Assembly (NCBI GenBank): GCA_005883905.1
Contig: VAYD01000063.1
Span: 1-14,540 of the forward strand
Source: Actinomycetota bacterium
GTDB lineage: Bacteria; Actinomycetota; Thermoleophilia; Solirubrobacterales; Solirubrobacteraceae
DNA: 14,540 nucleotides
Direction of reading: 5' to 3'
Below, in pieces: positions 1 through 5,967 of the stretch (the stretch's first letter is position 1; each line of letters starts with the position of its first letter). The translations under genes were made by a program, and so were the position numbers. Below the pieces are notes generated by a model. That model saw nothing but the letters and a program-made list of their open reading frames with translations. It was not told where the DNA came from and ran no database searches.

Positions 1-66
1 GAGCTGGGGCTGACGCTGCTCGGGGCGCCGACGCCCGCCGACGTCACGCGCGCGCACGTGGAGTGA
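1..66 (+). CDS. C-terminal fragment, possibly an FMN-dependent alpha-hydroxy-acid oxidase
   Basis: The reading frame is open from the first base and ends in TGA at 64-66, leaving only the last 21 residues (ELGLTLLGAPTPADVTRAHV plus a final E). The pattern 'EL-x-LT-LLGAPTPADV' resembles the last helix of FMN-dependent alpha-hydroxy-acid oxidases and dehydrogenases, but 21 residues cannot decide the family. Type 2 isopentenyl-diphosphate isomerase has a similar C-terminal helix. The stop lies inside the end of the convergent methyltransferase gene, a 23-base tail-to-tail overlap. That this is a real coding end is likely; the product name is a guess. Confidence 0.4.
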   Translation, partial: ELGLTLLGAPTPADVTRAHVE

Positions 67-688
67 GCGCGACCCACGACTTGGCGAGCGGTCCGACCCG
101 TTCGGCCCGGATCTCGGCGCCGGGAAACAGCTCCGCAAGCTCACCGCGGCGCAAGAGGTGGATCTCTTCCCAGCTGCCCGCCGCGCCGAGCCGCCAGTAG
201 CCGCGGCGCAGCCGCACGGGGAGCCAGTGCGCGAACGGCAGCAGCGCGTGGGGCTCGATCGGGAACGAGAAGGCGGGCGTCTGGACGTAGATCCCTCGTG
301 CCACGCGCCGCACCTCGGCGGCGAACGCGGCTCGGCGGCCGGGCTCGACGTGCTCGATCACGCTCGACGAGTAGGCGAGGTCGAACTCGCCGTCGGCGAA
401 CGGCAGACGGTCGGCGGCGTCGGCGCGGACGAACGGTCCCGGGTAGCCAGGCCGATCGACGACGTCGACGCCGGTGATGTCGCGGTCCGGCTCCAATGCT
501 CTGAGTCCCAGTGCACCGCAACCGACGTCGACGACGCGCGCTTCGGGAGGCAGCGGCGGAAACAGGGCGGCGTGCCGTCGCGCCCGGGCGCGCGTGGCGA
601 AGGGCGAGGCAAGACGGGCCAGCGGGCCGCGCGCGGTCGCATAAACGTCCGTGTCTCTTGGAACTGAAGGGGTGTCGCCCGGGGTCAA
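44..688 (-). CDS. class I SAM-dependent methyltransferase
   Basis: A small Rossmann-fold methyltransferase of the Methyltransf_11 type; substrate unknown. Motif I is VVDVGCGALGLRAL, followed by an acidic strand end (ITGVDVVDRPG), motif II-like FVRADAADRLPF, and the post-motif DGEFDLAYSSSVIEHVEPG typical of this family. The C-terminal half (PIEPHALLPFAHWLP, then a Tyr/Trp-rich stretch) fits families that methylate small molecules or lipid-linked intermediates, but nothing here fixes the acceptor. The frame stays open to 925, but that extension would run antisense through the small membrane-protein gene at 725-868, so it is probably not translated. No ATG or GTG lies in the plausible zone; TTG at 688-686 is the best start, giving about 214 residues, without a clear Shine-Dalgarno. 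The start is therefore uncertain. The stop overlaps the end of the preceding plus-strand gene. Confidence 0.85.
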   Translation of the reverse strand: MTPGDTPSVPRDTDVYATARGPLARLASPFATRARARRHAALFPPLPPEARVVDVGCGALGLRALEPDRDITGVDVVDRPGYPGPFVRADAADRLPFADGEFDLAYSSSVIEHVEPGRRAAFAAEVRRVARGIYVQTPAFSFPIEPHALLPFAHWLPVRLRRGYWRLGAAGSWEEIHLLRRGELAELFPGAEIRAERVGPLAKSWVALTPRARA

Positions 689-695
689 CGGGTAC
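672..695 (+). promoter_or_regulatory. candidate sigma-B/sigma-F-type stress promoter
   Basis: GTGT at 672-675 and GGGTAC at 690-695 are separated by 14 bases. This fits the consensus I recall for actinobacterial general-stress sigma factors of the SigB/SigF group (GNNT, 14-16 bases, GGGTA[CT]). Transcription would start near 702, just before the Shine-Dalgarno of the 47-residue membrane peptide. No other start signal was seen here. The match is by eye. Confidence 0.4.
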
Positions 696-724
696 CACGC
701 CAGCGAAAGGAGGCAACCAACACG

Positions 725-868
725 ATGTTGTGGCTTATTCTCGGAGTAGTTCTGCTGGTCATTGCCATTGCGGGCGGGGCGATCATTCACCCGATCCTGT
801 TCGTACTGGCGATTCTCGCGCTGTTCATGTTCGTGACCCATTTCCGCGGTCGCGGCGCGACGTACTGA
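725..868 (+). CDS. 47-residue hydrophobic membrane protein
   Basis: A short gene reading MLWLILGVVLLVIAIAGGAI, then IHPILFVLAILALFMFVTHF and a basic end RGRGATY. Almost the whole protein is hydrophobic: two membrane-spanning stretches (about residues 2-20 and 24-40) with a short Gly/His/Pro turn between them, so a helical hairpin in the membrane is likely. The Shine-Dalgarno is excellent (AAAGGAGG at 706-713, 11 bases before ATG), one of the best in the window, and a sigma-B-like promoter lies just upstream. Small 'hydrophobic protein' families of this size are common in actinobacteria and other bacteria and are often stress-induced, but no molecular function is established. Base composition is less GC-rich than the neighbours (many ATT, CTT and GTA codons), as expected for a membrane peptide. 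Confidence 0.8.
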   Translation: MLWLILGVVLLVIAIAGGAIIHPILFVLAILALFMFVTHFRGRGATY

Positions 869-913
869 CGTATCCGACCCCCCTGAGTTCCAGCAGGGCC
901 TTTCGCTGGGGGA

Positions 914-944
914 CCACGACCCCACCCTAGAATGGGGGTCGTGG
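914..944. promoter_or_regulatory. perfect 10-bp inverted repeat around the ispG -10 element
   Basis: CCACGACCCC at 914-923 is the exact reverse complement of GGGGTCGTGG at 935-944, with an 11-base centre (924-934). The centre contains TAGAAT (928-933), a good actinobacterial -10 hexamer. A dyad centred on the -10 is where a repressor operator would sit. If transcription instead starts upstream, the same repeat would fold into a hairpin covering the first codons of ispG. Confidence 0.45.
928..933 (+). promoter_or_regulatory. -10 element for leaderless ispG transcription
   Basis: TAGAAT matches TANNNT and ends exactly 7 bases before the in-frame GTG at 941, the spacing expected when a transcript begins at its start codon. 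No convincing -35 hexamer is present, which is common for actinobacterial promoters. The nominal ATG at 932-934 overlaps this hexamer and has no Shine-Dalgarno in front of it. Confidence 0.4.
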
Positions 945-2164
945 CCTCAGCGCGTCAGATCCACGTCGGCGGCGTGGCGATCGGGGGCGGGGCCCCCGTC
1001 GCCGTGCAGACGATGACCAAGACCGAGACCGCCAACGTCTCGGCCACCATGGACCAGATCCTGCGGGTCGCCGACGCCGGGGCCGACCTCGTCCGCTGTG
1101 CCGTCCCGCGCGAGGAGGACGCCGAGGCGCTGAAGACGATCGTCGCGCAGTCGCCGATCCCGGTGATCGCCGACATCCACTTCAACCACACGCTCGCGCT
1201 GAAGGCGATCGACGCCGGCGCGCACTGCGTGCGGATCAACCCCGGGAACATCGGCGGGCCCGACAAGACCGCCGAGGTCGTCGAGAAGGCCAGGGCAGCC
1301 CGCATCCCGATCCGCGTAGGGGTCAACTCCGGCTCGCTGCCCGGCCACCTGCGCGAGCTCGACTTCACCAACCCGGTGGAGGCCCTCGTGACGGCCGCGA
1401 CCGAGTGGGTCGAGCTCATGCACCGCCTGGACTTCTACGACTTCAAGGTCTCGATGAAGTCGACGAGCGTCCCGAACACGATCGCGTCCAACCGCCTCCT
1501 GGCCGAGAAGATCGACCATCCGCTGCACCTCGGCGTGACCGAGGCGGGGACCAAGTGGTCGGGTTCGCTCAAGAGCGCGGTCGGCCTCGGCACGCTGCTC
1601 GCCGACGGCATCGGCGACACGATCCGCATCTCGCTGTCGACCTTCCACGCCGAGGAGGAGGTCAAGGTCGCCTGGGAGATCCTCAAGGCGCTGAAGCTGC
1701 GCGAGCGCGGCCCGGTGCTGATCGCCTGCCCGACCTGCGGGCGCCTGCAGTTCGACATGGACTCGGTCGTGGTGGAGGTCGAGCGCCGCCTGGAGGCCTA
1801 TGAGGACCCGATCGAGGTCTCGATCCTCGGCTGCGCCGTCAACGGCATCGGTGAAGCGCGCCACGCTGACTTCGGGATCACCGGCGCCAAGGACAGCGCG
1901 ATGATCTTCTCCAAGGGCGAGCCGCTCAAGAAGGTCCGCACCGAGGACCTCGTCGAGGAGCTGTTCGCCGAGATCGACAGGTACTACGCCGCCGGCAAGC
2001 GCGTCGTCGCCGACGACCGGCAGCGCGCTGAGGCGGAGGCGTGGCTGGCCGAGAACGAGGACGAGACCGCGATGACGCCCGAGCGGCTGGCCGCGCTGGA
2101 GCGCGAGCAGGCCGATCGCGAGGCCGCGTCGCCCGTGGCCGGCCGCCGTTTCACGCGCGCGTAG
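941..2164 (+). CDS. ispG: 4-hydroxy-3-methylbut-2-en-1-yl diphosphate synthase (flavodoxin)
   Basis: IspG/GcpE carries out the reductive ring opening of 2-C-methylerythritol 2,4-cyclodiphosphate to HMBPP, the penultimate step of the MEP isoprenoid pathway, using a [4Fe-4S] cluster in the cytoplasm. Numbered from ATG 932 (410 residues), the N-terminal TIM barrel begins with RQIHVGGVAIGGGAPVAVQT and includes the conserved blocks DIHFNHTLAL (81-90) and RINPGNIGG (101-109). Cluster ligands are visible as Cys266 and Cys269 (ACPTCGR), Cys301 (LGCAVNGIGEA) and Glu308. GTG at 941 is chosen because a -10-like TAGAAT lies 7 bases upstream; ATG 932 is the alternative and adds three residues. The protein is about 40 residues longer than E. 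coli IspG, with a charged Ala/Glu/Arg-rich tail after about residue 355. Its TAG stop touches the ATG of the lipoprotein gene, so the two are probably cotranscribed and coupled. Confidence 0.96.
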   Translation: MASARQIHVGGVAIGGGAPVAVQTMTKTETANVSATMDQILRVADAGADLVRCAVPREEDAEALKTIVAQSPIPVIADIHFNHTLALKAIDAGAHCVRINPGNIGGPDKTAEVVEKARAARIPIRVGVNSGSLPGHLRELDFTNPVEALVTAATEWVELMHRLDFYDFKVSMKSTSVPNTIASNRLLAEKIDHPLHLGVTEAGTKWSGSLKSAVGLGTLLADGIGDTIRISLSTFHAEEEVKVAWEILKALKLRERGPVLIACPTCGRLQFDMDSVVVEVERRLEAYEDPIEVSILGCAVNGIGEARHADFGITGAKDSAMIFSKGEPLKKVRTEDLVEELFAEIDRYYAAGKRVVADDRQRAEAEAWLAENEDETAMTPERLAALEREQADREAASPVAGRRFTRA

Positions 2165-3071
2165 ATGCGTTCGGAGACCGCGGCGGTCTACCGCCGCCGG
2201 CGACTCACCGCGCTGGCGGTGCTCGCCGTGATCGCCGTCTTGGCGATCGTGCTGATCGGCAGCTGTGGCTCCGATGACAAGCCGGCATCTGCGCGGGGGG
2301 CGGCCGACAAGCCGCTGGTCGTGGGCCTGCCGCGGGGCGGGCGGCGGATCTTCCCCGAGTACCGCGTGGTGGCCTTCTACGGCGCGCCGCAGGACCGCCA
2401 GCTCGGCGAACTCGGGATCGGAACGCCCGCGCACGCCGCGCGCAAGCTGCTGCGCCAGGCGGCGCCCTATGGGCGCAAGACGCGACCCGTGCTGCCCGCG
2501 ATGGAGCTGATCGCCTCGGTCGCGGCCGACGCGCCCGGTGCCGACGGGCTGTACCGCACGCAGCAGACGCCGGCGATCATCAACCGCTACCTGCACGCGG
2601 CGCGCCGGATCAAGGCGCTGCTCGTGCTCGACATCCAGCCGGGCCACGCGGACTTCCTGTCCGAGGCGCAGCGGCTGGCGCCGTGGCTCGGGCAGCCGGA
2701 CGTCGGCATCGCGCTCGACCCCGAGTGGCACACGCCCGGGGCGGTGCCGGGCACGCAGATCGGCTCGGTCACCGGCGACGAGATCAACCAGGTCTCCGGC
2801 TTCGTCTCGAACATCGTGCGTGCGAACAAGCTCCCCGAGAAGCTGTTCGTCATCCACCAGTTCACCGACGGGATGATCAAGAACAAGGAGCAGCTCCTGG
2901 TCCGTCGGGGCTTGGCCATGACGATGAACGTCGACGGCTTCGGCGATCGCCCCAACAAGATCTCCAAGTACCGCGAGTTCACGCACGACGGCACGCGAGG
3001 ACACGAACCTCATGAAGCCGGCCGACGTGATGCGCATGCACCCGCGGCCGGACCTGGTCGTCTACGAGTGA
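2165..3071 (+). CDS. secreted lipoprotein of unknown function, frameshifted near the C-terminus
   Basis: Starts at the ATG directly after the ispG stop (TAGATG). Residues 1-34 form a lipoprotein signal: a basic start, a hydrophobic core (about 14-32) and a lipobox-like IGSC before GSDDKP. The body has alternating short strands and helices (VVAFYG, RPVLPAMELI, ALLVLDIQPGHADF, VGIALDPEWH, KLFVIHQF) that look like a TIM-barrel fold; this is inference. I recall similar hypothetical proteins in actinobacteria but no function. In the starting frame the sequence makes sense to about 2993 (NKISKYREFTHDGT), then turns into Arg/His-rich nonsense running to 3223 into the next gene. From 2997 another frame reads EDTNLMKPADVMRMHPRPDL, then VVYE and TGA at 3069-3071, a natural end. 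The total from 2165 to 3071 is 907 bases, so 3n+2 bases are missing. A sequencing or assembly error and a true lesion are both possible. Confidence 0.7.
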
Positions 3072-3135
3072 AATCCCGCGAATCATCAGATTTGGGGATG
3101 GCGCGCGGCCGGCATTTGCCCGACGATAGGCGGCA

Positions 3136-3504
3136 GTGCCCGCGTGCCGTGTCTACATCTGCGACGACTCACCGGAATACCGTCTGTTGCTGCGCATGGT
3201 GCTCGCCGATGCGGGCGCCGTGATCGTCGGCGAGAGCGCGGACGGGCGCGAGTGCATCGAGGGCGCGGCGGCGACCGACCCCTCGGTGGTCCTGCTCGAC
3301 CTCAACATGCCCGGCCTGAGCGGGCTGGAGGCGCTGCCGCAGATCCGGCAGGCGCTGCCGGGCGCGAAGATCGTCGTCCTCACGACCTCCAAGGCCGTCG
3401 AGAGCGAACAGGCGGCGATGGCCGCCGGCGCCGACGCCTACGTCTCCAAGCCGATCGACGCCACGAACGTCCCGCAGCTGCTGCGCGAGAAGCTCGCGGC
3501 TTAG
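3136..3504 (+). CDS. single-domain response regulator (CheY-like receiver)
   Basis: A 122-residue protein that is only a receiver domain. The acidic pair is Asp10-Asp11 (YICDDS), the phosphoacceptor Asp55 (VVLLDLNMPG), the switch Thr/Ser at 83-85 (VLTTS) and the conserved Lys105 (YVSKP), so it should accept phosphate from a histidine kinase and act through protein contacts. There is no DNA-binding or enzymatic output domain. The start is GTG at 3136, weakly preceded by AGGCGG. The 64-base gap from the lipoprotein stop could hold its own promoter, but no clear hexamers were seen. No kinase gene is in the window, so the partner is unknown. The gene ends 10 bases from the convergent SnoaL-like gene. 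Confidence 0.93.
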   Translation: MPACRVYICDDSPEYRLLLRMVLADAGAVIVGESADGRECIEGAAATDPSVVLLDLNMPGLSGLEALPQIRQALPGAKIVVLTTSKAVESEQAAMAAGADAYVSKPIDATNVPQLLREKLAA

Positions 3505-3514
3505 CAACGATTCG

Positions 3515-3913
3515 TCACTCAGTCACGGTGTCGCCATGGCGATGGGCGACCCTCCACTCGCCGCCTTCGCGGCGGTACACCTGCGTTGCCCGCAGGACAT
3601 AGCTGCGCGGCTGTCCGTCGACCGACGTCGAGGTGTGCTCGAGGCCGGCCGTGTACGCCATCTCGTCCGCGACGTCATACGCCTGGAGCTCGAGCCGGTA
3701 CGACGTGCAGTCCGAGAAGCTCGCAGCGAGCGACGCGAACAGGTCATCCAACTCCTGCTGGCCATGGGCGTTGCGCCATGCCCCCATGACGCTCACGGGA
3801 TCGTTGCGCGACCACAGCTCCCGGCGCGGTCCCGCATCGCCGTTGTGGAGGGCGACCTCTGCCTCGTACAGCGCGGTCCTGACCCAAGCCAAGAAGTCGC
3901 CGCGGTCGCTCAT
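3515..3913 (-). CDS. SnoaL-like / DUF4440 (NTF2-fold) protein
   Basis: A 132-residue protein starting MSDRGDFLAW. It has the cone-shaped NTF2-like pattern: an N-terminal helix with ALHNGDAGPRRELW, then NDPVSVMGAWRNAHGQQEL, a helix LDDLFASLAASFSD, and three or four strands (YRLELQAYDV, MAYTAGLEHTS, SYVLRATQVYRR, WRVAHRHGDTV). The ending 'GEWRVAHRHGD' is typical of SnoaL-like and DUF4440 proteins. Members include isomerases, cyclases, dehydratases and ligand-binding proteins, so no reaction can be named. The ATG at 3911-3913 is divergent from the RNase H gene, leaving only 8 or 29 bases between starts depending on which RNase H start is used. No Shine-Dalgarno is visible, so a leaderless message is possible. 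Confidence 0.85.
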   Translation of the reverse strand: MSDRGDFLAWVRTALYEAEVALHNGDAGPRRELWSRNDPVSVMGAWRNAHGQQELDDLFASLAASFSDCTSYRLELQAYDVADEMAYTAGLEHTSTSVDGQPRSYVLRATQVYRREGGEWRVAHRHGDTVTE

Positions 3914-3929
3914 GGCGGGCAGTGTGGCG

Positions 3930-3935
3930 TATGTT
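3930..3935 (+). promoter_or_regulatory. -10 element for leaderless RNase H gene
   Basis: TATGTT (TANNNT type) ends exactly 7 bases before GTG at 3943, the same geometry as at ispG. It lies inside the longer open reading frame that begins at 3922, which argues that the more upstream starts are not used. Confidence 0.35.
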
Positions 3936-3942
3936 CGTCGCC

Positions 3943-4470
3943 GTGGCAGCTCCTCAGCGCCGTCGACCTCCTCGCCGTGGCGGCCGCGCCAACAGCGACG
4001 CCGAGCGGCGCGCTCTCGCCAAGGCGAGCGGCCGGCGTGCAGGCAAGCCGCCGCCCGCGCCGCGCCAGGGCTACGCCGTGCTGGCGACGGACGGGGGATC
4101 GCGCGGGAATCCAGGCCCGGCGGCGATCGGCTACGTGCTCACGGCCGCCGATGGCACGCTGCTCGCCGCGCAGGGCGAGGCAATCGGAGTCGCCGGCGCG
4201 AACGTCGCGGAGTACCGGGCGCTGTTGGCCGGCCTCGAGCATGCGAGCCGCCTGGGGCTGGGCCTTGTCGACGCGCGCTGTGACGCCCGCCTGGTCGTCG
4301 AGCACGTCTCCGGGGTTCGCGAGCCCACCAACCCGCGGCTGCGTGAGCTGTGCGGCGCAGTCCGCGAGGTCGCGGAGCGCATCGGGACGGTCGCGTTCAC
4401 GTGGGTGCCCGCCGAAGCGAACACGCGCGCGCACCAGCTCGTCGCCGAGGCGCTCGCAGCCCCATCCTGA
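3943..4470 (+). CDS. RNase HI-family protein (RVT_3 type)
   Basis: RNase HI fold, expected to cut RNA in RNA-DNA hybrids with Mg2+. Numbered from GTG 3943, a basic Arg/Pro/Lys-rich N-terminal tail of about 40 residues precedes the domain. Catalytic positions are Asp50 (LATDGGSRGNPGPAAIGYVL), Glu90 (VAEYRALLAGLEH) and Asp114 (ARCDARLVVEHVSG). The fourth carboxylate, normally in 'N-x-x-AD-x-LA', is replaced by His164 (EANTRAHQLVAEAL). The domain resembles the N-terminal half of mycobacterial Rv2228c, but here it stands alone, with no phosphatase domain (about 175 residues). GTG 3922 or ATG 3931 are alternative starts that would add 7 or 4 residues; neither has a Shine-Dalgarno. The stop is 6 bases from the end of the convergent glycosidase gene. 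Confidence 0.9.
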   Translation: MAAPQRRRPPRRGGRANSDAERRALAKASGRRAGKPPPAPRQGYAVLATDGGSRGNPGPAAIGYVLTAADGTLLAAQGEAIGVAGANVAEYRALLAGLEHASRLGLGLVDARCDARLVVEHVSGVREPTNPRLRELCGAVREVAERIGTVAFTWVPAEANTRAHQLVAEALAAPS

Positions 4471-4476
4471 CCGTCC

Positions 4477-5967
4477 TCAGCGCGGCGGCACGACGACGCC
4501 GACCGAGCGGCGCACCGTCACCGGCTCCGACGCGTTGGACCGCGTGCTGCCGGGCACCGTGTAGGCGAAGCGCACCTCGGCCAGGCTGGGGAGGTCCAGC
4601 GCGGTGGTGAAGGCGCCGAACGGGTCGGTTTCCACGGTTTCGAGCGTGCGCCAGTCGCGGCCCGGCAGCCGGCGCTCGACGCTGACCTCGTGGGCGTCGC
4701 CTGGGCGGACCTGGCCCCAGAGCGTGACGGTCGGGTCGCCCGGGCTCGCGGTCACCCAGAACGGGTTGGCGAACGCGCTCAGCGCCGGCTTGGGGCGCGA
4801 GTCGGCGTACAGCAGGCCTGACTGCCAGCCTGCGTACGCGCTCTTCCCCGACCCTTTGTGCAGCAGCGGGTCGTCGCGCCACTCGTACTGCACGAGCGTC
4901 TTGATGCGCGGGTCGCTCCAGGCGAGGTAGCCGGCCTCCTGCAGCCAGCGCGCCTGCTGCGCCGGCGAGACGCCCTGGTAGGCGTCGGGCGGGTTGGTCT
5001 GGTAGCCGAACTCCGTGAGGTGGATCGGGAGCTGCCCGGCGCAGGTGCAGCGGATGCCGCCGCGCGCGGCGATCCGGTCGAGCACGAACTCGAGGCGCCC
5101 AAGGTCGGCGAACGCGGCCTCGTCGCGCTGCGGGTTGCGCTGCGAGGGCGAGCGCAGCACGCCGTGGGGGTGGTAGGAGATCCCGTCGACCAGCGGCGCG
5201 TGGAAGTTCGCGCAGCGCCCGCTGCGGATCGGCCGGTAGCGACCGTCCACGCACCCGAACGCCCGCAGGAACGTCAGCGGGCGCATCGCGCTGTTGCGCG
5301 CGTCGGGGTCCGACCCGCGTGGCGCGAGCGCCCCGGCCAGCACCTGCGCGCCGGGATCGGCCTTGCGGATCGCCGGCGCCGCGGCGTTGAACAGCCACCG
5401 GTAGATGTGCGGCGACTCCGGCGTGCAGCGCGAGCCGCGGCAGACGAACTGCGGCTGCAGCCAGCCCGCCTGGTCGGGCTCGTTCCAGACGATGTAATCG
5501 GTCACCGCGTCGCCGTAGCGCCGCGCGACCGCCGTGGCGAACGCGGCGAACCGGCGGGCATTCGGCCGCCACAGGGGGTTACCGAGCGCCGGCGCGGTGG
5601 ACGACCACAGCGGGCCGGAGCCCGTGACCGACAGGATCGGCTCGATCCCCGCGTCGCGCAGCAGCTCGATCGCATGGTCGACGACGCCCCAGTGGTAGTG
5701 GCGGTCGCCGGGGTTCCAGGGGTCGAAGCGCTTCGGCGGGCGCCGCGCGTTCGTGGCGGGCGCGACCGACACCCAGCGCACGTGCACACGCGCGACGTCG
5801 ACGCCGAGCGCCTTCCACTGCGCGACGATCTCGGCGGCGTCGGGCGCGTGGAACAGGACGCCGTCGTCGGCGATCCCGATCCGCAGCGAATGGGAGGCGA
5901 GGCTGCTCGCGGGCGCGACGGCGCCAACGCACAACGCCGCGCAGAGCCCCGCGAGCGCCCGCCTCAT
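4477..5967 (-). CDS. secreted clan GH-A glycoside hydrolase, third gene of a tandem operon
   Basis: A 496-residue exported glycosidase-like protein. Residues 1-25 are a signal peptide (MRRALAGLCAALCVGAVAPA, then SSLA, probable cleavage before SHS). The TIM barrel shows the clan GH-A signature: acid/base Glu163 in VWNEPDQAGWLQPQ and nucleophile Glu319 in HLTEFGYQTNPPD. Other conserved pieces are the strand-3 region ILSVTGSGPLWSS and SYHPHG (about 264-269). A C-terminal beta-sandwich-like part (about 390-496, VTLWGQVRPGDAHEVSVERR) probably wraps the barrel. It resembles GH39/GH5-like 'cellulase family' proteins; the substrate is unknown. Cysteine pairs (for example Cys176/Cys181, Cys239/Cys252, Cys307/Cys309) suit an extracellular protein. 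Its ATG overlaps the TGA of the preceding paralogue (ATGA at 5967-5964), so translation is probably coupled. No terminator hairpin is visible after the stop. Confidence 0.88.
   Translation of the reverse strand: MRRALAGLCAALCVGAVAPASSLASHSLRIGIADDGVLFHAPDAAEIVAQWKALGVDVARVHVRWVSVAPATNARRPPKRFDPWNPGDRHYHWGVVDHAIELLRDAGIEPILSVTGSGPLWSSTAPALGNPLWRPNARRFAAFATAVARRYGDAVTDYIVWNEPDQAGWLQPQFVCRGSRCTPESPHIYRWLFNAAAPAIRKADPGAQVLAGALAPRGSDPDARNSAMRPLTFLRAFGCVDGRYRPIRSGRCANFHAPLVDGISYHPHGVLRSPSQRNPQRDEAAFADLGRLEFVLDRIAARGGIRCTCAGQLPIHLTEFGYQTNPPDAYQGVSPAQQARWLQEAGYLAWSDPRIKTLVQYEWRDDPLLHKGSGKSAYAGWQSGLLYADSRPKPALSAFANPFWVTASPGDPTVTLWGQVRPGDAHEVSVERRLPGRDWRTLETVETDPFGAFTTALDLPSLAEVRFAYTVPGSTRSNASEPVTVRRSVGVVVPPR

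Noticed and set aside
849..861. GTCGCG/CGCGAC palindrome near the end of the 47-residue gene as a terminator
   Set aside because: It lies inside codons, leaves almost no loop and lacks a T-tract.
623..925. Extending the methyltransferase start to 925
   Set aside because: The added residues are polar and unlike a methyltransferase N-terminus, and they would run antisense through a small gene with a strong ribosome site.
947..3037. Long open reading frame on the minus strand (696 codons) opposite ispG and the lipoprotein gene
   Set aside because: It is rich in Arg, Asp, Leu and His with no recognisable domain, and it mirrors well-supported genes. High-GC codon bias produces such antisense frames.
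3122..3129. GACGATAG upstream of the receiver gene, resembling the WhiG/FliA -10 GCCGATAA
   Set aside because: Six of eight bases match, but there is no TAAA 15 bases upstream. It was tempting because of the RsiG-like gene, but it is not supported.
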